Positions 35,174 to 43,608 of a stretch of 64,000 nt of DNA are shown one piece after another. Numbering within the stretch: position 1 is the stretch's first letter; every line of letters begins with the position of its first letter. Below the pieces are notes generated by a model. That model saw only the letters and a list, made by a program, of their open reading frames with translations. It did not search any database and was not told where the DNA came from. The stretch comes from JAEMQF01 sp963791595. GTDB taxonomy: Bacteria > Pseudomonadota > Gammaproteobacteria > Burkholderiales > Burkholderiaceae_C. The stretch lies in assembly GCA_963791595.1 (NCBI GenBank), contig CAWBTF010000004.1, positions 67,919 to 131,918 on the forward strand, given 5' to 3'. The position numbers were made by a program, and so were the translations under genes.

Positions 35174-37057
35174 CCGGGATGATCAGCAGCGGCCGTTCGC
35201 TGGTCGATCGCCTGTCCGTGCTCGACGAGATGCTGGTCCGGCTCGCGCACCGCGGGCCCGACGGGGAAGGCAGAGTGCATCACCCGTGCGCCGCGCTGCT
35301 AGGCCATCGGCGTCTTGCGGTCATCGACATCGAGCATGGGCAGCAACCGATCCGTTCGCCTGACGGGCGCTACACACTGACTTTCAACGGCGAGATCTAC
35401 AACTACCTCGAACTGCGGCAGGCACTGGTGCGTGCCGGCGTCCACTTCGACACCTTTTCCGACACCGAAGTTCTGTTCCGGTTGCTGATCCGCGAAGGAC
35501 CCGAGGCTGTGCGCCGCCTCAACGGCATGTTCGCCTTCGTCTTCCACGATCACCAGGACAATCGCTGGATCGCCGCCCGGGATCCCTTCGGAATCAAGCC
35601 GTTCTACTTCGTCGAGCGCCCCGACGAATTTGTCTTCGCTTCCGAAATCAAGGCCTTGCTCGCCCATCCCGAAATCAGGCCGCGGCGCGACGAGGTCGGC
35701 CTGCAGCAATACCTGACGTTCCAGTTCTGTCTCGAGGATCGGACCCTGTTCGCCGGCATTCGCAAGCTCAAGCCGGGATTCATGCTGATCGGCCACGGGG
35801 CGGAAATCAAGCAGCAGCGCTGTTACTGGGACACCAACTACCAGATCGACAGCTACCACACCGAGGCCTACTTCGTCGACCGCCTGCGTGCGCTGCTGGA
35901 AGACAGTGTTCGCCTGCAGGTCCGATCCGACGTGCCGCTGGGCAGTTATCTGTCGGGCGGCATCGACTCGAGCGTCGTCTGTTCCTTGGCCGCGCAGCAC
36001 GTCGAAGCACCGCTGCCGATGTTCCACGGCCGCTTCAACGAAGGCCCGGAATACGACGAATCGGCGCATGCAAGAGCCGTCGCCGCGGCCACGTCCGGGG
36101 TTTACCACGAGGTCGTGCCCACGGCGGCCGAGTTCGCCGACGAACTGCCCGGTCTGATCTACGCGCTGGACGAACCGCTCGCCGGCCCGGGCCTGTTCCC
36201 GCAGTACCTTGTCAGCCGGCTGGCCAAGCAGCATGTGACGGTTGTGCTCGGCGGGCAGGGCGGCGACGAGGTGTTCGGCGGCTACGCGCGCTACCTCGTC
36301 GGCTACCTCGAGCAGGCCTTGAAGGGCGCGATCTTCGAAACCAACGAGGAGGGTCGCCACCTTGTGACGCTGGAGTCGATCGTCCCGCAGCTGCCGATGC
36401 TGAAGCAATACCGCCCCCTGCTGTCGCAGTTTCTCGGTCGGGGGCTGTTCGATGAGATGGACGCACGCTACTTTCACCTCATCGACCGCAGCCAGGACCT
36501 GGCGCAACTGCTGACGCCCGACGCGATGTCCAGCTTCGATCGCCGCCAGCTGTTCGGCGATTTCCAGCGCGTCTTCAACCACCCTGATACGCGCTCCTAC
36601 ATCAACAAGATGACCCACTTCGACCATGAAGACGCTGCTGCCGGCGCTGCTGCATGTCGAGGACCGGGTGAGCATGGCGGTCTCGCTCGAGTCGCGCGTG
36701 CCGCTGCTCGATACTCGCATCGTCGATCTGGTGACGACGATGCCACCCCCGCTGAAATTCCAGGGTGGACACCCCAAGCACATCTTCAAGAAGGCGATTC
36801 GTTCCTTGCTGCCTGAAAGTGTCTTCGAGCGCAAGGACAAGATGGGTTTCCCTGTCCCGCTTAAGGAATGGATGCGCGCCGGGCCGGCGCGCGAGTTCGT
36901 CGCAGAGACCCTGATGAGCCGGCGCAGTCGCGAGCGCGGCATCTACCGGCCCGAAGCGCTCGAGGCGATGCTCAATCATCATGGCGTTGGAGGTCGTCAA
37001 CTGTGGGGCGCCCTGTGTCTGGAGCTTTGGCACCAGAAGTTCATCGATGCGGCGTGA
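35161..37057 (+). CDS. asnB: asparagine synthetase-like glutamine amidotransferase (AsnB), one frameshift
   Basis: Two-domain AsnB-type protein. The N-terminal nucleophile Cys2 (MCGIAG) and YNGEIYNYLELR form the glutaminase. The C-terminal PP-loop SYLSGGIDSSVV and GGQGGDEVFGGYARYL form the ATP-dependent amidation domain. The frame breaks at 36624-36625, where GACC replaces an expected GAC before ATGAAGACG; removing one C restores YINKMTHFD joined to MKTLLPALLHVEDRVSM. The total is about 631 residues, normal for the family. In polysaccharide loci such enzymes (WbpS type) usually amidate uronic acids, and a uronic acid pathway is present here. Confidence 0.88.
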
Positions 37058-38384
37058 CGACCTCGCCACGGTGGCCCGCACAGCGCTGAAGGCCCATGTC
37101 CGGCAGGCGCTGAGGCGCTATTGGTCCATCGATAGTGCCTGGCTGGAGCGCGTCGCCGTTGCTGAGCGTGATTTCCCCACGGCGGTCGGCGCGCTGAAGC
37201 TGGTCATGGTGCCGCTGCCCGAATGGGCCGTCGAGCTGGGCGTCGATGGTTGTTTGGCCGTTCCAACCGAAGCCTGCCGCAATGCGACGCAGCCACGCTG
37301 GGCGGAGATCGATTGGTGGCTCGCGGCGTTCCTGCTGCTGGAGGCCTGGCACGAGCGCGCCTGGGAGGCGGCCCACGGCAGCATTCATTCCTACAGCTTT
37401 CGCCTCGCTGGTTGGGACCACCGTGCATGGGACCGCGCGTGGGTCAACCGGATCGCATTGTTTCTCAGGACGTGGGCAGCGCGCGAGGCGGGTCGTGACG
37501 CGGCGGAGCTGCTCGGACCCCTGTGCGCGGCCGAATTCGTCATGACCCACGACGTCGATGCCGTCGAGAAGACCTGGTCTATCCGTCTCAAACAGAGTGC
37601 ATTCCTGGCTTTCAACGCGGCGCGATTGGCGGCCCGAGGGCAAGGGCGATGGGCTGGCGCCACCTTCGCGCAGTCATTGCGTTTCCTGTTGGGGCGAAGC
37701 GACTGGTGGATGCTCGACGAGGTTCTCGCGATTGAGGTTCGAGCCGGCCTGCGCAGCCGATTCAACTTCTACGCCGATGACAGGCCGAAATCCTTGAGCC
37801 GCTGGATCTTCGATCCGGGCTACGACATCGCCGAGGGTCGCCTCCGCGGCGTGCTCGATCGGATCGCGAAGGCGGGCTCAAAGGTCGGACTGCATCTATC
37901 GTACGATGCGTGGCAATCCACGTCGCTGATGCGCCGCCAACGCGAGCGCCTGCAATCGTTCGTGGCCGCGCCGGTGACAAGTTGCCGGCAACACTGGCTG
38001 CGCTTCAGTTGGCGCGATACCTGGACCGCGCAGGCAGCGGCCGGTCTCGAGCAGGACACGACTCTGATGTTCAACGATCGGCCGGGCCTGCGTGCCGCCG
38101 CGGCGTTGAGCTGGAAGCCGTGGAATCCGCTGCGCGGCCAAGCCCATGATACGTCTGTACTTCCGACGCTGCTGATGGATTCGCACTTCTACGATTACCG
38201 GCCCATGGGGGCGCCCCAGCGCCGCACGGCGATGGCCCACTGGCTCGACGAAGTCAATGCCGTCGGCGGCGAGGTGGCCCTCCTGTGGCATCCCCACACG
38301 CTGACACGCGACTATGGCTGGATGGACGGATTCCTGGACCTGATCGTGCAGCTGAACGGGCGACAGGCATGCGCAGCATCATGA
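37047..38384 (+). CDS. polysaccharide deacetylase-like protein
   Basis: A 445-residue protein with no named function. The C-terminal half carries FVMTHDVDAVEKTW, a THDVD metal-site motif of NodB-like deacetylases. It also has FNFYADDRPKSLSRWIFDPGYDI and GSKVGLHLSYDAW, in which the His of GLHLSYD fits a second metal ligand, and ends with LLWHPHTLTRDYG. The N-terminal 170 residues are Trp-rich and helical. This organisation is seen in proteins of O-antigen loci annotated as polysaccharide deacetylase family. The ATG at 37047 overlaps the asnB end by 11 bases. Confidence 0.7.
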   Translation: MRRDDLATVARTALKAHVRQALRRYWSIDSAWLERVAVAERDFPTAVGALKLVMVPLPEWAVELGVDGCLAVPTEACRNATQPRWAEIDWWLAAFLLLEAWHERAWEAAHGSIHSYSFRLAGWDHRAWDRAWVNRIALFLRTWAAREAGRDAAELLGPLCAAEFVMTHDVDAVEKTWSIRLKQSAFLAFNAARLAARGQGRWAGATFAQSLRFLLGRSDWWMLDEVLAIEVRAGLRSRFNFYADDRPKSLSRWIFDPGYDIAEGRLRGVLDRIAKAGSKVGLHLSYDAWQSTSLMRRQRERLQSFVAAPVTSCRQHWLRFSWRDTWTAQAAAGLEQDTTLMFNDRPGLRAAAALSWKPWNPLRGQAHDTSVLPTLLMDSHFYDYRPMGAPQRRTAMAHWLDEVNAVGGEVALLWHPHTLTRDYGWMDGFLDLIVQLNGRQACAAS

Positions 38385-39142
38385 TCCGCGACTGGCTGCC
38401 GCGAGCCCTGCGAGCGCCGCTGTGGGGCGACCGGGAGCGTTGGGGGCTTACGGTCCGGCCCGGCGATGCCTGCTGGATCGAGTGGGAAAAGACGACTCTG
38501 GATTTCTACGCTGCCAATCAGCGCGCGGGTGTCGGCACGACCATCAATGACGCAGGTTATCGGGTCATGTCCACGATCGACCTCAGCGGAAAGCGCGTGC
38601 TCGAGCTCGGTGCGGGCGATATCCGTCATCAGGCATTCTGGCGAGGTCAACCCAGAGAGTACCTGTTGGCCGACATCCAGCCGGGCATGCTCGACAAGGC
38701 GCGCCGCATATTGGATGACATGGGCATTCCCGCGCAGTCGCTGCTGCTCAGCCGCGACCAAGCCCTGCCGCTGGAAGACGCCTCGGTTGATGTCGCGGTG
38801 TCGTTCTATTCGCTGGAGCACATGTACCCGCTTCGGCCGCACGTCCGCGAGATTTGCCGCGTGCTGCGCCCCGGTGGCATGCTCATCGGTGCCGTCCCGG
38901 CTGAAGGCGGCCTCGCCTGGGGAGCCGGGCGCTACGCGACTTCGCGGCGTTGGTTCAAGAAGCACACGACGATCGACCCGGACAAGATCATCTGCTGGGA
39001 GCATCCCAATTTCGCCGACCAGGTGCTCGCCGAACTCGATGAGCAACTCGAACGGCAGTTCGTTCGCATGTGGCCGCTGCCGTGGCTGCCGCTGCTCGAC
39101 GCCAACCTGATCATTCGGCTCCTCTATCGAAAACGAAGCTAG
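38381..39142 (+). CDS. SAM-dependent methyltransferase domain protein
   Basis: A 253-residue class-I methyltransferase. Motif I is ILSGKRVLELGAGD-like (LSGKRVLELGAGDIRHQAF), followed by YLLADIQPGMLDKARRIL and AVSFYSLEHMYPLRPHVREICRVLRPGGMLIGAVPAEGGLAW in separate blocks. The start at 38381 is chosen for the ATGA overlap with the previous stop; an ATG 12 bases earlier is possible. It lies in the tightly packed operon; the sugar or lipid target is unknown. Confidence 0.8.
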   Translation: MIRDWLPRALRAPLWGDRERWGLTVRPGDACWIEWEKTTLDFYAANQRAGVGTTINDAGYRVMSTIDLSGKRVLELGAGDIRHQAFWRGQPREYLLADIQPGMLDKARRILDDMGIPAQSLLLSRDQALPLEDASVDVAVSFYSLEHMYPLRPHVREICRVLRPGGMLIGAVPAEGGLAWGAGRYATSRRWFKKHTTIDPDKIICWEHPNFADQVLAELDEQLERQFVRMWPLPWLPLLDANLIIRLLYRKRS

Positions 39143-39145
39143 CGG

Positions 39146-40708
39146 ATGCGCGACAACCCGTATCTCGCCGCGATCCGGCAGAACTTGCCGCGTTTGTTGG
39201 CCTTGTTCGACCGTGATGCCACCAGTGCCAGCTACGGCATGGGCGATCGCTTTCACTGGGCCTGGGGCCTGATCGATTTCGGCAATGCGACGTTTCAGGG
39301 CGCCGCGCATGGCCTGGCCCGGCTTTGGCGGGCGGGCTTGTGGCCGTATCCGACGCCGCGAAAAGTGTTCGTCGAACGCATCGACGCGATGTTCCGCGGA
39401 GCCGAGCGGCTGCGGCGAAGTGACGGCAGCCTCGAGGAAGCCTTCCCCTTCGAAGGCTCCTACTGTGTCACCGCACTCGTGGCCTTTGATCTCCTTTGTG
39501 CAGTCGAGCTGTTGCGACCCGAACTGAGCGCCCAAACCGAGGCGCGCTGGCGCTCGATCGTTGCGCCGATGATCGCCTACCTGTGCGACGCCGATGAATC
39601 CCATGCCCTCATCTCAAATCACCTGGCGACTGCCGCTGCCGCGCTGGTCCGCTGGCATGCACTGAGCGGCGATACTGCCGCGCAGGCAAAGGGCCGCCTG
39701 CTGATCGACCGTATCCTGGCGCACCAATCCGAGGAAGGCTGGTTCAACGAGTACGAGGGTGCCGATCCGGGCTATCAGTCGCTCTGCACCTACTACCTGG
39801 CCGACGTGTCTTCGAACCGTCCGGATTGGCAGCTTGCCGACGCACTCGCGCGCTCAATGAGCTTCCTCTGGCACTTCGCCCATCCTGACGGCTCCTTCGG
39901 CGGTGTCTATGGCAGCCGGTGCACGCGCTTCTACTGTCCCGCGGGGGTCGAAGCGCTGGCGCACGACGTGCCCGAGGCCGCTGCCCTTGCAGACTACATG
40001 GCCACCAGCATTGCGAGCGAGCAGGTGGTGACGCTCTCGAGCATCGACGAGCCCAACCTGGTGCCGATGTTCAACGCGTACTGTTGGGCGGCACAGCTCT
40101 GGCCGAGCCGGACCCGGCCGTCGATCGCCGCCAGGCTGCCGGCGTTACGGCACGAGAACCAGCGTCTGCGGTTCCCGAGGGCTGGGTTGTGGCTGGATGC
40201 TGGCCCGCGGCACTACACGATCGTCAACACGCACAAGGGCGGTGTCGTCGCGCACTTTGTTGACGGCCGGCTCTCAACCATGGACGCCGGAGTCGTGGTG
40301 CGCGGCGCGAACGGTCGCATGGGCAGCAGTCAGTCCAGCGATCCAGCGAATCTGGCCGATCTCGTCGACGGCACGCTCACCGTCGAGGCGCGTATTCGGC
40401 CAATGCCCAAGCGGTTGCCCACCCCGACCCAGTTCCTGGCCTTGCGCTTGCTCTGCCTGAGTGTGCTGCGCGTGCGGCGGGTGCGCGAAGGGACCAAGGC
40501 CCTGCTGGTGCGTTGGCTGATCGGGCGCCAGCGGGCTTGGCCGGCGAGCAATGTCCGGCGTATCCGCCTGGGCCCCGATCTGCGCATCGACGACGAGACC
40601 CGCCTCGCGCGCGGCTGCGTTCGCATCGAGGCCCCGGGGGCGTTCGTCGCGATCCACATGGCGAGCCAGGGCTACTGGCAGATTCAGGACGAAGCTGCGC
40701 CCCAATGA
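39146..40708 (+). CDS. unknown protein, heparinase II/III-like architecture
   Basis: A 520-residue protein not confidently recognised. The first 330 residues look like an alpha/alpha-toroid with repeated helical hairpins and aromatic-rich loops (GSYCVTALVAFDLL, EGWFNEYEGADPGYQSLCTYYLAD, HPDGSFGGVYGSRCTRFYCP). The last 190 look beta-rich (LWLDAGPRHYTIVNTHKGGVVAHF). That order resembles heparinase II/III-type lyases. No signal peptide is seen, so if it acts on polysaccharide it would do so in the cytoplasm or after an unusual export. Placed 3 bases after the methyltransferase and coupled by ATGA to the next gene. Function inferred, low confidence. Confidence 0.55.
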   Translation: MRDNPYLAAIRQNLPRLLALFDRDATSASYGMGDRFHWAWGLIDFGNATFQGAAHGLARLWRAGLWPYPTPRKVFVERIDAMFRGAERLRRSDGSLEEAFPFEGSYCVTALVAFDLLCAVELLRPELSAQTEARWRSIVAPMIAYLCDADESHALISNHLATAAAALVRWHALSGDTAAQAKGRLLIDRILAHQSEEGWFNEYEGADPGYQSLCTYYLADVSSNRPDWQLADALARSMSFLWHFAHPDGSFGGVYGSRCTRFYCPAGVEALAHDVPEAAALADYMATSIASEQVVTLSSIDEPNLVPMFNAYCWAAQLWPSRTRPSIAARLPALRHENQRLRFPRAGLWLDAGPRHYTIVNTHKGGVVAHFVDGRLSTMDAGVVVRGANGRMGSSQSSDPANLADLVDGTLTVEARIRPMPKRLPTPTQFLALRLLCLSVLRVRRVREGTKALLVRWLIGRQRAWPASNVRRIRLGPDLRIDDETRLARGCVRIEAPGAFVAIHMASQGYWQIQDEAAPQ

Positions 40709-41934
40709 TTCCGCGTTTCAAGCCGGACCTCGGGGCTGCGGAAATGGCGGCGCTGCTGCGGCGCAGCGCGGGCGCTGTCGAGCGCTTCGAGCGCGCGTTC
40801 GCTGCGGCCTTCGACGCTCGGGAGGCGGTCGCATTCCCATACGGCCGCAGTGCTCTGTGGGCCTTCCTGCAGGCAGTGGGCGTGCATGGCGCGGAGGTTG
40901 TCATGCCGGCCTACACCTGCTCGGTCGTCGCGCATGCGGTCAGCCTGAGCGGCAACCGCCCGCGCTTCGTCGACATCCGGCTCGGCGACTACAACATGGA
41001 TCTCGAGCTGTTGCCGGCCGCGATCAATGAATCCACCCGGGCGATCGTGGCCACCCATCTGTTCGGCTACCCGCTGGACCTGGATCGACTGGATGCGATC
41101 GTTGCTGACGCACAGACACGCTACGGTCACAAGATCTGGGTTGTGCAGGACTGTGCCCATGCTTTCGGCGCCACCTGGAACGGCCGCATCGTCGGCGGTG
41201 CGGGGGACGTTGCGCTGTACGCGTTCAACATCAGCAAGATGATGACTGCGATCTTCGGTGGCATGCTGACCTTCCAGGACACCGCACTTGCCGCGCGGGT
41301 GCGAGCCTGGCGCGGCGAGCACTTTCACGCGCCATCGGCGCTCAAGCCCTGGTTGCGGCGCGCGTACCTGCTGGCCGCCGCTGCGGCCTTCAGCCGTCCG
41401 GTCTACGGCGTGACTTGGTGGCTGCAGGAGAAGACGCCGCTGCTGAACCGCCTGACGCGCTCGTACCACCTCGACGATCGCGTCGCATTCCCGCCTGACT
41501 ACCTGGATCGCATGACGGATGTGGAGGCCGCGGTCGGCATCGAACAACTCGCAAAATATCCGCGCATGGTCGAGGCCAGGCGCACCAATGCCCGCTTCTA
41601 TGACGCGGCGCTGGCTCGGGCACCGGGCTGGGCGCTGCCGCCGATCGTCGACGGGGCAACCTACTCCCATTACCCCGTGCGCGTTCCCGACCGGGCGGCC
41701 ATCGTGCGCGCGGCGCAACGCTCAGGCCTCGAGCTGGGTACCTTGATTCAGTACAGCGTGCCGGACCTCGACCACTACCACGACACAGGCCAGGCGTTCC
41801 CGGGCTCGCGCCTGGCGAGCCAGAGCATGATCAATCTGCCCATCGGCAAGGAGGCCGCAGGCGACAACCGGGCGCACGTCGTGGCCGTCATCAATCAACT
41901 CATCCATGAAGATTCTGGTCGTAGCCGGCGCTAA
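40705..41934 (+). CDS. DegT/DnrJ/EryC1 family aminotransferase
   Basis: A 409-residue PLP-dependent sugar aminotransferase. The likely Schiff-base Lys178 lies in LYAFNISKMMTAIFGG; upstream is VVQDCAHAFGATWNG and the N-terminal FPYGRSALWAFLQAV is typical. It is more divergent than the WbpE- and PglE-like copies and has a Trp/Leu-rich insertion around residues 210-240 (LRRAYLLAAAAAFSRPVYGVTWW). The neighbouring formyltransferase suggests it may make the amino sugar that is then N-formylated. It overlaps its neighbours on both sides (4 and 29 bases). Confidence 0.82.
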   Translation: MIPRFKPDLGAAEMAALLRRSAGAVERFERAFAAAFDAREAVAFPYGRSALWAFLQAVGVHGAEVVMPAYTCSVVAHAVSLSGNRPRFVDIRLGDYNMDLELLPAAINESTRAIVATHLFGYPLDLDRLDAIVADAQTRYGHKIWVVQDCAHAFGATWNGRIVGGAGDVALYAFNISKMMTAIFGGMLTFQDTALAARVRAWRGEHFHAPSALKPWLRRAYLLAAAAAFSRPVYGVTWWLQEKTPLLNRLTRSYHLDDRVAFPPDYLDRMTDVEAAVGIEQLAKYPRMVEARRTNARFYDAALARAPGWALPPIVDGATYSHYPVRVPDRAAIVRAAQRSGLELGTLIQYSVPDLDHYHDTGQAFPGSRLASQSMINLPIGKEAAGDNRAHVVAVINQLIHEDSGRSRR

Positions 41935-42655
41935 CCCGATCTTCCAAGCGCTTGCGCGAGACTTCTGCGACGCTGTCGACGCGAGTCATTCGGTAGAGCT
42001 GGTGACCGAGACCGCGAGTCTGAATCCGTGGAAGCTTCTGCGCGACCGCATCAGGCGCAGCGGCGTGCCCAGGGGGTTGGATCAATTGGCGTTCAAGATA
42101 TTCGACATGTTGATCCTGCGCCGCAGCCACGAACGCGCGGCGCGGCAGGCCTTGCACGGCCGCGCCGCACCTCGGCCATGCCCTGCGCTCGATTCGGCCG
42201 AGGGCCTGGCGTTCCTGGCCGCCGTCCAAGCGGATATCGTCGTCTGCGTCGCGACGTCGATCGTCCCGGCCGGCGCTCTGGCGGTGGCCCGTCATGGATT
42301 CATCAATATCCACCCGGGCGTTCTGCCCGCTTACCGCGGCACCGGAAATCTCTGGGCCGTGATAAACCATGACTGGCGCAACGTCGGCGCGACCGTGCAC
42401 TGGATGACACCCAAGATCGACGTCGGTACGGTGATTGCCATCGAGCGCTTACAAGATCTTCCCAGTGGTCTATGGGGCTTGCACGTGGCATCGATCGAGC
42501 GAGGATTAAAGGCACTGGTCGATCTTGTCAATCGCGATCGGCTGTTGACAACCACCGTGGATATCGCAGGGCAAACCGCGCGCTACTACGGCTGGTATGG
42601 ATTCGGCGACTACTTCCGCTACTTGCGTGCGCACAAGCGCCGGCCGCCACTGTGA
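41906..42655 (+). CDS. formyltransferase family protein
   Basis: A 249-residue protein with the formyltransferase core. The catalytic triad reads as Asn134, His136 (INIHPGVLPAYRGTGN) and Asp172 (TPKIDVGTVI), as in methionyl-tRNA, GAR and sugar formyltransferases. The N-terminal folate-binding half is short and atypical. In a polysaccharide locus it most likely transfers formyl from 10-formyl-tetrahydrofolate to an amino sugar nucleotide. The substrate may come from the DegT protein encoded just upstream, which it overlaps by 29 bases. Confidence 0.82.
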   Translation: MKILVVAGANPIFQALARDFCDAVDASHSVELVTETASLNPWKLLRDRIRRSGVPRGLDQLAFKIFDMLILRRSHERAARQALHGRAAPRPCPALDSAEGLAFLAAVQADIVVCVATSIVPAGALAVARHGFINIHPGVLPAYRGTGNLWAVINHDWRNVGATVHWMTPKIDVGTVIAIERLQDLPSGLWGLHVASIERGLKALVDLVNRDRLLTTTVDIAGQTARYYGWYGFGDYFRYLRAHKRRPPL

Positions 42656-43602
42656 CCGCCAGTCTGTTCGAAACGGAGTCTTTCCTCGACATCATCGCCT
42701 CGGTCTATGCACTGCGGCGGGTCGATCTGCTCGATCGCGGCGAGCCGGGATACGTGCCGTTCTTCGCATCGGTGCTGCCCTTCAGGAGCGGCTCGATCTT
42801 CAATCTGCCGTTCGGATTCAATCACCCCGCAGATTACTTCGAGAGGCGCTGGCAGACCGGCGAATGGCAGCGCATCGGGGTACTGTCCCGCGAAACGGGC
42901 CGCAACGTGACGGTCTCTACTCTGGGTCCGGCGCCGTTGGGCGACGGCCTGCATTGCGCCAACAACCCGGTGCTTGGGCTTCGCTCAATGGACGACCCGG
43001 CGCACAACTACTCGGCCAACCTGCGCTCGAACTTGCGCAAGGAGCGCAACAAGTGCCAACGCCTCGGCATCGAGATCGCGATCTCGTCCGATGAAGCCGA
43101 CCTGCTCGCGTTCTACCAAATCCTGGCCCGGCAATACGTGCGCGAACATCGCATGGTTTTCAACCCCGTTTCGCTCTATCGGCGACTATTCAGGCAACCG
43201 GAATCGCTACTCATCGTGGCCAAGCAGGCCGGCAAGGTCGTGGGTGGAATGTTCCTGCTCGCCGACGGCAACACCCTGCGCTATCACTGGGGCGCGCGTG
43301 GCAGCGTCGAGAATGTCAGCGTGGGTAGTGTGTTGATCGACTTCGCCATCCGACTGGCCCAATCGCGCGGCTTTGCCGTGTTCGATTTCGGGTCCACACC
43401 GCTGTCGGACCGGCATCTTTTCGATTTCAAGATGCGTTGGGGTTGTACGAATCTGCAAGTGTTCAAGTACTACACGCTGCGGGCGCCGGCTCAGGTCGAC
43501 CTGAATGCTTCCTTCCTGCTTGCGCGGCGCTTGTTTTCGCATCTTCCCATCGGCGTCGCCCAGGCGCTGATGCCGTTGGTGGTGCCCTGGCTGGTGAATT
43601 GA
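42652..43602 (+). CDS. FemAB/GNAT-like acyltransferase
   Basis: A 316-residue protein of the FemAB-related, PEP-CTERM/XrtA type. The core has YSANLRSNLRKERNKCQRLGIEI, then ILARQYVREHRMVFNPVSLYRRLF, and VVGGMFLLADGNTLRYHWGARG, ending SRGFAVFDFGSTPLSDRHLFDFKMRWGC in blocks. FemAB-like proteins transfer aminoacyl or acyl groups to cell-wall or surface polymers. GTG at 42652 overlaps the formyltransferase stop (GTGA), which decides the start; the longer open frame upstream is a shadow. Substrate unknown. Confidence 0.75.
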   Translation: MTASLFETESFLDIIASVYALRRVDLLDRGEPGYVPFFASVLPFRSGSIFNLPFGFNHPADYFERRWQTGEWQRIGVLSRETGRNVTVSTLGPAPLGDGLHCANNPVLGLRSMDDPAHNYSANLRSNLRKERNKCQRLGIEIAISSDEADLLAFYQILARQYVREHRMVFNPVSLYRRLFRQPESLLIVAKQAGKVVGGMFLLADGNTLRYHWGARGSVENVSVGSVLIDFAIRLAQSRGFAVFDFGSTPLSDRHLFDFKMRWGCTNLQVFKYYTLRAPAQVDLNASFLLARRLFSHLPIGVAQALMPLVVPWLVN

Positions 43603-43608
43603 GCTTGC

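Noticed and set aside
36610..36640. Programmed ribosomal frameshift in asnB
   Set aside because: There is no slippery heptamer or following pseudoknot, and AsnB-type proteins are not known to use frameshifting. A one-base insertion is simpler.
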